Part shown: piece by piece, positions 32,862 to 39,294 of the stretch
Layout of the letters: the number at the start of each line of letters is the position of its first letter
Numbering within the stretch: position 1 is the first letter of the stretch
Assembly: GCA_013288235.1 (NCBI GenBank)
Contig: JABDCF010000028.1
Span: 1 to 39,294, forward strand
DNA: 39,294 nt
Origin: Bacteroidota bacterium
GTDB taxonomy: Bacteria; Bacteroidota; Bacteroidia; Sphingobacteriales; Sphingobacteriaceae
Reading direction: 5' to 3'
Position numbers and translations under genes: made by a program
Notes under the pieces: generated by a model
What the model was told of the DNA's origin: nothing
Seen by the model: the letters and a program-made list of their open reading frames with translations, nothing else
Databases searched by the model: none

Positions 32862-35176
32862 AAAAGATATTAAAAATCGCAAAACTTGAGCTTAGCATTT
32901 TGATTTATTCGCCTGTCGTCTGGATCGTGCTCCCTATATTTTGCGTACTGTGCGGTATGAGCGTGCTGAATGTGTTAAAAGACTACCAGACCGCCCTTTC
33001 GCTCAGGGGCGGCGGGGGCGGCCAGCTTACCAGGGATATATATGGGCTTCCCGGTGGTTTTTTTGTGGATATTCAACAAACTTTATACCTGTACCTGCCT
33101 ATTTTAACCATGGGCATAATGAGCAGGGAAACCAGCAGTGGTTCTATCAAATTACTGTTGTCTTCGCCGGTTAAGCTGCGCGAAATTATTTTGGGCAAGT
33201 ACCTGGCCCTGGTGATGCTATGCATGGCATTTATCGCTATTCTTGGCTTATTTGCCCTTGTCGGTATTTTTTCAATTGAACATGCAGATATCGGACTGTT
33301 GATTTCAGGACTGTTCGGCCTGTTCCTGTTGATCTGCACTTATGCGGCAATCGGGTTATTTATGTCTTGCTTAACCAATTACCAGATTGTAGCAGCGATA
33401 GCTACGCTTGCGGTATTTTCCGTCTTGCGTTTTATTGGTACAGTGGGGCAGTCCATGGATGTGGTGCGTGACCTTACCTCGGTACTTTCCATATCGGGCA
33501 GAACGGAAATGATGATTTCGGGACTGGTCTCCACCAAAGACGTAGCCTATTATTTAATCATCATTTTCCTGTTTTTGTCATTGTGTGTGCTGTACCTGCA
33601 AAATCAGCGTGAGCTTAAGTCCTGGAAGGTAAAAGCAGGCCGTTATGCAGCTTTGTTGGTGATGGTGTTGATTGCCGGCTATTTAACATCCCGGCCTATT
33701 TTTATCGGGTACCTGGATTTAACTGCAGGAAAACAAGAGACCATTGCAGCTTCCAGCCAGGAAATTGCAAAAAAGATAGACGGGAAACTGAAAATAACAA
33801 CCTACGTTAATTTGCTTGCCCCGAACCCAGGCCTGCTCATGCCCGTATTCCGGAACGGTGATTTGGAATCTCAGAGCAGGTACAAACGGTTTATACCTGG
33901 TATTGAAAATGAATACGTGTACTACTACCATAACCTAATTGATTCTAATTTGTCTATCACGAAATGGAACGCCAATTTTAAGGGTATCAAAGACGTTAAT
34001 CAGCTTGCAGAGAAAGTTGCTTTGTCGAGCAGCTACGATATTCATGATTTTATGCGGCCGGAACAGATTGACAAACTGATTGATCTTAAATCTGAGGGGT
34101 ACCTGCAGGTGAGAAAACTGGAATATAAGGGAAATAGCACATTTATGCACTTCTATTCTAACGATGAATACGGCCCGTACCCAATGGAAATGGAATGGAT
34201 GGCAGCATTTAGGCGATTAGTTATTGAAGAGCCTAAGATTTTATTTTTAACGGGGAATAACGAAACAGGGATCACTGATAAGGACGACCGGGGATACCTG
34301 GATATCCTTGCGGATAAAAGCAGAAGAAGGGCCATGGTTAACCAGGGGTTTGATGTGGATACCATCAATCTTGACAAGCAGGACCTGCCTGCTAAAGTTG
34401 ATATCCTTGTCATTGCAGACCCTACAGTTTCTTTCAGCGCTGCGATTTTGGGGAAATTAAAGCGGTATATCGATCAGGGTGGAAACTTACTGATCACTAC
34501 CAATCCCGGAAGGCAATCGGTCATCAATCCTGTTCTGTCAACATTGGGCGTTCGGGTAAAAGCAGGCATGCTGGTCCATCCGGATAAAAACCTGGGCCAG
34601 GACCAGATCGCCACGGTATATTCCACCTCTGCTACAGGTATCGATCCGAACGTGGCTATGTTTCAGCAAGCTAAAAGAGCTGTAATATTAAAGGGTGCCT
34701 CAGGTTTGGATTATACGCAGTCGGGAACTTTTGACATTCAGCCTTTGTTGCAAAGCCCGGATGGGGGATGGAACAGCGCAGCCCCTATCAATGCTAATGC
34801 ACCCGTTTTACTATTTAACGCTGCTGCTGGAGATGAAAAAGGCATATTCCCGGTTTCTGTAACCTTAAGACGAAAAATAAATGGCAAAGAGCAGCGCATC
34901 ATCGTGTCGGGTGACGCGGACTATATCAGCAATATCCAATTTACCAATGCGGAACGCCTAATAAAAGAAGAAAGACAATTAAGTGCGGATATTTTATTCA
35001 GGTGGCTCGCTAATGGCGAATTCCCGGTTATAGACAACCGGGCCGCACCTAAAGACATGAATATCACTGCGACAAAAGAACAAATTTCTGCAATGAGCAT
35101 TGTCTTCAAGTTTATTCTCCCGGCCCTTATGGTGCTAACAGGAATTATCATACTGTTCAAACGACGAAATAATTAA
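32858..35176 (+). CDS. ABC-2 permease fused to a GldG-like domain
   Basis: 772 aa, a fusion of what are often separate GldF-like and GldG-like proteins. Residues 1-250 are an ABC-2 permease with about six membrane segments (ETSSGSIKLLLSSPVKLREI is the conserved cytoplasmic loop). A further membrane segment at about 262-280 leads to a large extracytoplasmic GldG-like domain (about 290-740; EPKILFLTGNNE, VDILVIADPTVSFS, IDQGGNLLITTNPGR). A final segment at 748-768 precedes a basic tail. It pairs with the ATPase upstream. Substrate unknown. Confidence 0.88.
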   Translation: MKKILKIAKLELSILIYSPVVWIVLPIFCVLCGMSVLNVLKDYQTALSLRGGGGGQLTRDIYGLPGGFFVDIQQTLYLYLPILTMGIMSRETSSGSIKLLLSSPVKLREIILGKYLALVMLCMAFIAILGLFALVGIFSIEHADIGLLISGLFGLFLLICTYAAIGLFMSCLTNYQIVAAIATLAVFSVLRFIGTVGQSMDVVRDLTSVLSISGRTEMMISGLVSTKDVAYYLIIIFLFLSLCVLYLQNQRELKSWKVKAGRYAALLVMVLIAGYLTSRPIFIGYLDLTAGKQETIAASSQEIAKKIDGKLKITTYVNLLAPNPGLLMPVFRNGDLESQSRYKRFIPGIENEYVYYYHNLIDSNLSITKWNANFKGIKDVNQLAEKVALSSSYDIHDFMRPEQIDKLIDLKSEGYLQVRKLEYKGNSTFMHFYSNDEYGPYPMEMEWMAAFRRLVIEEPKILFLTGNNETGITDKDDRGYLDILADKSRRRAMVNQGFDVDTINLDKQDLPAKVDILVIADPTVSFSAAILGKLKRYIDQGGNLLITTNPGRQSVINPVLSTLGVRVKAGMLVHPDKNLGQDQIATVYSTSATGIDPNVAMFQQAKRAVILKGASGLDYTQSGTFDIQPLLQSPDGGWNSAAPINANAPVLLFNAAAGDEKGIFPVSVTLRRKINGKEQRIIVSGDADYISNIQFTNAERLIKEERQLSADILFRWLANGEFPVIDNRAAPKDMNITATKEQISAMSIVFKFILPALMVLTGIIILFKRRNN

Positions 35177-35190
35177 TACGCTGAATATTA

Positions 35191-35215
35191 CCAGGCCCCC
35201 TTTTTGGGAGCCTGG
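35191..35215 (+). terminator. Hairpin between the ABC and MutS-like genes
   Basis: CCAGGCCCCC (35191-35200), a T5 loop, and GGGAGCCTGG (35206-35215) pair with one mismatch. The following DNA is only moderately T-rich, so it may attenuate rather than end transcription. Confidence 0.5.
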
Positions 35216-35241
35216 CAATTCACTTTTCATTAAAATCAGTA

Positions 35242-36588
35242 ATGAGTTTTAAAACCGATAAACAAACACTTGAGGATCTGAATTTATTAGGCAAGCCGGG
35301 CAAGAAGTCTGTTTTTGATATTTATAATCGTACTAACACATATGGCGGGGCTAATATATTGGAGCACCAATTCCTTTACCCGTTGTCAAACGCGGAGGCG
35401 ATTAATAACCGGAGCCAGACCATTCAATATTTCAGCCGGGAGAAACTGGCATTTCCGTTTAAGCCGGCCCAGCTGGACAGCGCAGAGGTATACCTGGGTA
35501 TGACAGACAAGCGCACCATGTTATCTCATGAGGATAATAACCTGGGTAGAAAATTTAGCCAGTTAATAGCTGCCGACGGTGATTATAAGTTAATTTACAA
35601 CGGCATTATTGCTATCATAACTATTCTTCAGGACGTTAACGACTTCATTGAAAAGGTAAAATCATCTGCCAGCGCAACCCCTTTTGGAACCGAACTGGAG
35701 GAAGTTAAGGAGTTGTTAGCCGAAATTGATATAAGCGCTTTAATTGCAGAAAAAAATCCCAATAAATTATCCTACCCTAAAATAGCAGACCTGGATAAGC
35801 TACTTAGGTTTACCAACCATTCGAAAATAAAAGGAATACTGGCTTTCATCTATCAACTTGACGTATATGTGTCAGTTGCAGCAGTAGCCTTAACTCATAA
35901 CTACGTATTTCCTAAAGCATTAAATAAAGACCAGCACATTATAACATTTGCAGGTGTTTACCACCCGCTGGTTAAAAATGCCATTGGTAATACTATCCAT
36001 ATTACCCCGCAAAGTAATGTTGTTTTCCTCACCGGGGCCAATATGGCGGGTAAATCCACTTTTATGAAATCGCTGGGAATTGCCTTGTACCTGGCTCACC
36101 TGGGTTTCCCGGTCCCGGCCGAAAAAATGGAATTTTCGGTACGTGACGGTATCTACACTACTATCAACCTGCCAGATGACCTGAGTTCAGGCAACAGCCA
36201 CTTTTATGCCGAAGTGCTTAGGGTGAAAAAAGTAGCCAAAGAGTTAGGGGCAAACAAAAATCTGTTCATCATTTTTGATGAATTGTTCAGGGGTACCAAT
36301 GTAAAAGATGCCTATGAAGGCACTATAGCCATTACTGAGGCATTTGCTGAAAAAAACAACTGCATATTTGTAGTGTCCACGCATATTATTGAGGCTGGAG
36401 AGGTTTTGCTGGAACGATGTGCCAATATCAATTTCGTTTATCTGCCTACCCGTATGGATCTCAATAAACCTGTATATACCTACAAGCTGGAACCCGGCAT
36501 TACAGCTGACCGGCACGGGATGATCATCATCAACAATGAGCGTATCCTTGAAATTATAAGCAGCAGGAAAAATAAAATAGTACCATGA
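35242..36588 (+). CDS. MutS-like ATPase without mismatch-recognition domain, first copy
   Basis: 448 aa. The C-terminal half is a MutS-type ABC ATPase: GANMAGKS (265-272), ELFRGTN after Walker B FIIFDE (342-347), and STHIIEAGE with His381. SSGNSHFYAEVLR matches the MutS signature region. The N-terminal 250 residues correspond to the core/lever helices; the domain I Phe-x-Glu mismatch motif and connector domain are absent. It is therefore not a canonical repair MutS. The stop overlaps the second copy's start by 4 nt. Confidence 0.85.
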   Translation: MSFKTDKQTLEDLNLLGKPGKKSVFDIYNRTNTYGGANILEHQFLYPLSNAEAINNRSQTIQYFSREKLAFPFKPAQLDSAEVYLGMTDKRTMLSHEDNNLGRKFSQLIAADGDYKLIYNGIIAIITILQDVNDFIEKVKSSASATPFGTELEEVKELLAEIDISALIAEKNPNKLSYPKIADLDKLLRFTNHSKIKGILAFIYQLDVYVSVAAVALTHNYVFPKALNKDQHIITFAGVYHPLVKNAIGNTIHITPQSNVVFLTGANMAGKSTFMKSLGIALYLAHLGFPVPAEKMEFSVRDGIYTTINLPDDLSSGNSHFYAEVLRVKKVAKELGANKNLFIIFDELFRGTNVKDAYEGTIAITEAFAEKNNCIFVVSTHIIEAGEVLLERCANINFVYLPTRMDLNKPVYTYKLEPGITADRHGMIIINNERILEIISSRKNKIVP

Positions 36589-37913
36589 ACTTTTTTGCAG
36601 ATAAACAAACGCAGGACGACCTGAACATCCAGGGACGACAGAGAAATAACTCCATCGCACGTCTGTTTGACACGATAGTAACAGCTGGCGGTAGAAAATT
36701 AATGGATTCTATGTTTCAGCAGCCACTTACCAGCGCGGTTGAGATCAATAGCCGAAGCAGTATTTTTAAATACTTTGCCGGACAAGCCATCTCCCTCCCT
36801 TTTACCTGCGAAGAATTTGGGGTTATGGAGGATTATCTAAGCTCGGGACAGGGAAGTAGTCTCGCTGCCTCAGTTGTAGATGTCGTGGTAAAAAAAGTGT
36901 TGCAAATAGCGGTACAACACAGGGAATATGTACAGTTGAATACAGCCGTATGCGAAACTATCGTGCTTTTAAATAAGTTTTATGCTTTCGTAAACCAGTT
37001 GCCCGATGAGCAAAGCCCTTATAAAGAGCAATTGGATAGCATAAAAAAAATATTCGCGAACACCAGGTTTAGTTGGCTGCAAGCTGAAGCGAATGTTAAG
37101 CGCTTGTCCCTTGCAAAGCTTATAAAATATAATTATTTGCTACGTACCGGTTCGCAGAAACAGCTTCAGGAGTTAACCCAGATGATCTTTCAGCTGGATG
37201 TATATATTGCAGTGTCCGCTGTTGGCAAATTAAAAGGTTTCTGTTATGCACTTGCATTGCCTGGTAATACGAATACGATAACGGCTACAGGATTATACCA
37301 CCCAATGGTTGAAAATGCTGTTGGCAACACCCTGGTTATGCACCAGGATAGCAATGTACTATTTCTGACTGGCGCCAATATGGCCGGCAAATCAACGCTG
37401 ATGAAATCCTTTGGTGTCGCTATCTACCTGGCTCACATGGGCTTTCCGGTGGCTGCAAGCCATATGGAATTTTCGGTTAAAGACGGTTTATATTCTTCCA
37501 TAAATGTTCCGGACAACCTGGGTATGGGCTATAGCCATTTTTATGCTGAAGTATTGAGGATAAAGACAGTGGCGCAAGAAGTGGCGGCTGATAAAAACCT
37601 GGTAGTCATATTCGATGAACTGTTTAAGGGTACCAATGTTAAAGATGCTTATGATGCTACCCTTGCTATAACCGGGGCTTTTTCCGAAAACAGGAACTGC
37701 CTTTTTATGATCTCCACGCACATTATTGAAGTAGGGGAAACGCTGCGTAAGCAACGTAGTAATTTCAGGTTCGCTTATTTACCCACTGAAATGAATGGCT
37801 CAATTCCCCGCTACACTTACCGGCTTGAGGACGGCATTACCAGTGACAGGCACGGCATGATGATTATTGAAAATGAAGGCATACTTGATCTGATCAGGTC
37901 CAAAACTAAATAA
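36585..37913 (+). CDS. MutS-like ATPase without mismatch-recognition domain, second copy
   Basis: 442 aa, a paralogue of the preceding gene: both start with a FADKQTQDDLNIQG-like segment and share GANMAGKST, VIFDELFKGTNVKDAYDAT and ISTHIIEVGE. Their tandem, coupled arrangement suggests a heterodimer, as MutS-family ATPases dimerise through this domain. A TlpA-like gene follows after 27 bp. Why DNA-repair-fold ATPases sit inside an outer-membrane transport locus is not known. Confidence 0.85.
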   Translation: MNFFADKQTQDDLNIQGRQRNNSIARLFDTIVTAGGRKLMDSMFQQPLTSAVEINSRSSIFKYFAGQAISLPFTCEEFGVMEDYLSSGQGSSLAASVVDVVVKKVLQIAVQHREYVQLNTAVCETIVLLNKFYAFVNQLPDEQSPYKEQLDSIKKIFANTRFSWLQAEANVKRLSLAKLIKYNYLLRTGSQKQLQELTQMIFQLDVYIAVSAVGKLKGFCYALALPGNTNTITATGLYHPMVENAVGNTLVMHQDSNVLFLTGANMAGKSTLMKSFGVAIYLAHMGFPVAASHMEFSVKDGLYSSINVPDNLGMGYSHFYAEVLRIKTVAQEVAADKNLVVIFDELFKGTNVKDAYDATLAITGAFSENRNCLFMISTHIIEVGETLRKQRSNFRFAYLPTEMNGSIPRYTYRLEDGITSDRHGMMIIENEGILDLIRSKTK

Positions 37914-37940
37914 TACCAAATAACAATAACCAATTAAAAA

Positions 37941-39074
37941 ATGAAAAAAGTGATTTTACTCGCCTTATTTGCTGTTCCGGCAGCAGTTTTGGCGCAAGAC
38001 AGCAATTTTGTAATAAAAGCTAAAGTGGGTGCTGACATTGCGCCGGCCAAGGCTTATTTAATGTATAGGGAAGGCGGCAACGTATTTACCGATTCAGCGA
38101 TGGTTAACGAAGGCGTTTTCGAGTTTAAAGGGACAGTAGCCGAACCCATAAGGGCACAATTAGTACTGGATCATAACGGCATAGGTTTAGGCAGATTGGG
38201 CCGCGATGCTGATGTTGTGTTATTTTATGTTGAAAAAGGCGATATCAATATAACAGGACAAGATTCCGTTAAAAACGCGCTGATTTCCGGATCTAAAATC
38301 AATGACGAAAATAAGAGCTACAACGCGTTTGTTGCAGCCCCGGAAAAAACGATGGCCATGTTAAATTCGGAATACCAGGCGGCCTCTGAAAGTCAAAAAA
38401 ATGATCAGGCGTTTACAGACAGTTTAAAGGCCAGGTATGACAAAGCCAGGGAAGAAAAGAGCTTGCTGCAATATCAATACGTCAAACAAAATCCTGATTC
38501 TTATCTAAGCCTGTTAACACTAATAGAACTTGGGGAACCTGATATTGAAGTTACAAAGATGGAGCCACTGTTTAACGGTTTATCTGCAACTGTGCGTACT
38601 ACTCCTGCCGGTTTAGAACTTGCAAAATCAATTGCAACAGAGCGAGCAGTCACAATTGGCGCCACAGCGCCGTTGTTTACACAAAATGACGCGAATGATA
38701 AGCCTGTTTCGCTCGCCAGTTTCCGTGGCAAATATGTTTTGCTTGATTTTTGGGCATCATGGTGCGCACCATGCCGGGGCGAAAATCCCAATGTAGTAAA
38801 AGCTTACAATCAATATAAAAATAAAAATTTCACTGTATTGAGTGTTTCGCTGGACCGCCCAGGCAAGAAAGATGCCTGGCTGGCTGCTATTAAAGCCGAC
38901 GGGTTGGAATGGGCCCAGGTATCAGATCTTAAGTTTTGGGATAATGAGGTTGCCAAACTATATGGCATCAGGGCTATCCCCCAAAATTTTCTGATTGATC
39001 CTAATGGAAAAATAGTAGATAGAAACCTGCGCGGAGATGAGCTGAATAAAAAGCTGGCATCATTACTTAATTAA
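37941..39074 (+). CDS. TlpA-like thioredoxin with N-terminal DUF4369
   Basis: 377 aa. Signal peptide 1-19 (VILLALFAVPAAVLAQ). DUF4369-like beta domain about 21-120 (FVIKAKVGADIAPAKAYLMY). The C-terminal thioredoxin domain, about 240-375, has WASWCAPC with the redox pair Cys275/Cys278 and the cis-Pro region IRAIPQNFLID. It would reduce or rearrange disulfides in the periplasm, perhaps in an imported substrate. It follows the MutS-like pair and precedes the M16 peptidase on the same strand. Confidence 0.92.
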   Translation: MKKVILLALFAVPAAVLAQDSNFVIKAKVGADIAPAKAYLMYREGGNVFTDSAMVNEGVFEFKGTVAEPIRAQLVLDHNGIGLGRLGRDADVVLFYVEKGDINITGQDSVKNALISGSKINDENKSYNAFVAAPEKTMAMLNSEYQAASESQKNDQAFTDSLKARYDKAREEKSLLQYQYVKQNPDSYLSLLTLIELGEPDIEVTKMEPLFNGLSATVRTTPAGLELAKSIATERAVTIGATAPLFTQNDANDKPVSLASFRGKYVLLDFWASWCAPCRGENPNVVKAYNQYKNKNFTVLSVSLDRPGKKDAWLAAIKADGLEWAQVSDLKFWDNEVAKLYGIRAIPQNFLIDPNGKIVDRNLRGDELNKKLASLLN

Positions 39075-39090
39075 ATAGATTACAGCTGAT

Positions 39091-39294
39091 ATGAAGAATA
39101 AATCTTTATTAATTTCTGGTTTGATGATTGGCTTTTTTTCTGTGGCCCATGCACAAACCTTGCCGCTTGACCCTTCTGTGCGGACGGGGAAGCTAGCGAA
39201 TGGTTTTACCTATTACATCAGGCATAATGAAGAGCCTAAGAACAGGGTGATAATGTACCTGGTAAATAAAGCCGGCTCGGTACTGGAGGATGAG
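39091..39294 (+). CDS. M16 (insulinase-like) zinc peptidase, 3' end outside the window
   Basis: 68 codons to the window edge, starting 16 bp after the TlpA-like gene. A signal peptide (MKNKSLLISGLMIGFFSVAHAQ) is followed by the M16 N-terminal pattern: VRTGKLANGFTYYIRHN, then EEPKNRVIMYLVNKAGSVLE. The zinc motif HxxEH would come shortly after the edge. It is probably a periplasmic peptidase of about 900 aa, suggesting a peptide substrate for the locus. Confidence 0.85.
   Translation, partial: MKNKSLLISGLMIGFFSVAHAQTLPLDPSVRTGKLANGFTYYIRHNEEPKNRVIMYLVNKAGSVLEDE

Noticed and set aside
36244..36660. 138-aa minus-strand frame
   Set aside because: It is antisense to the conserved MutS ATPase motifs of both copies.

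Overview
The window looks like a chromosome segment of a Bacteroidota bacterium, most likely a Sphingobacteriaceae member (Mucilaginibacter/Pedobacter-like). The evidence is an ECF sigma/FecR/SusC/SusD locus, a GldA/GldG-type ABC transporter, Bacteroidota-type -7 promoter boxes (TAnnTTTG) and mostly weak Shine-Dalgarno signals. No complete tRNA or rRNA and no CRISPR array is visible.

Region 1 (1-16.6 kb) is an accessory, defence-island-like stretch. It opens with a UvrD-like SF1 helicase cut by the window edge. Two co-oriented, translationally coupled genes with restriction-endonuclease-like folds follow; the first appears to have lost its catalytic residues and the second keeps them. Next come a Cys-rich HNH/zinc-ribbon-like protein, an XRE-ImmA/IrrE regulator coupled to a PIN-like protein, and a bacterial ubiquitin-like operon. 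That operon encodes a three-repeat multi-ubiquitin protein, an E2-like/E1 ThiF fusion, a zinc-binding DUF6527-like protein and a very short ORF with a strong ribosome-binding site. A PD-(D/E)XK nuclease, a DUF4238 protein, a metallophosphoesterase, an AbiE-like toxin-antitoxin pair and two small winged-helix/excisionase-like genes typical of Bacteroidota mobile elements complete the region. Intergenic DNA holds highly structured palindromic repeats, including a 108-bp element in two copies with a compensatory stem change.

Region 2 (16.6-24.9 kb) is a DUF1254-DUF202-DUF1254-SRPBCC operon with its own Crp/Fnr-type regulator. It is bounded on both sides by shared attachment-like sequences, 11-12 bp period direct repeats and hairpins. 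To its right is an integrase graveyard: a tyrosine recombinase lacking its catalytic tyrosine, a possible IS21-type end, a second truncated recombinase and a LytTR fragment.

Region 3 (24.9 kb to the end) is a long co-oriented locus: ECF sigma factor, FecR anti-sigma factor, SusC-type TonB-dependent transporter with an STN domain, SusD lipoprotein, GldA-like ABC ATPase, a fused ABC permease-GldG protein, two tandem MutS-like ATPases without a mismatch-recognition domain, a TlpA-like thioredoxin and the start of an M16 peptidase. The likely logic is signal-controlled outer-membrane uptake or processing of a peptide or polymer, with envelope redox and protease functions. The role of the MutS-like pair there is unexplained.
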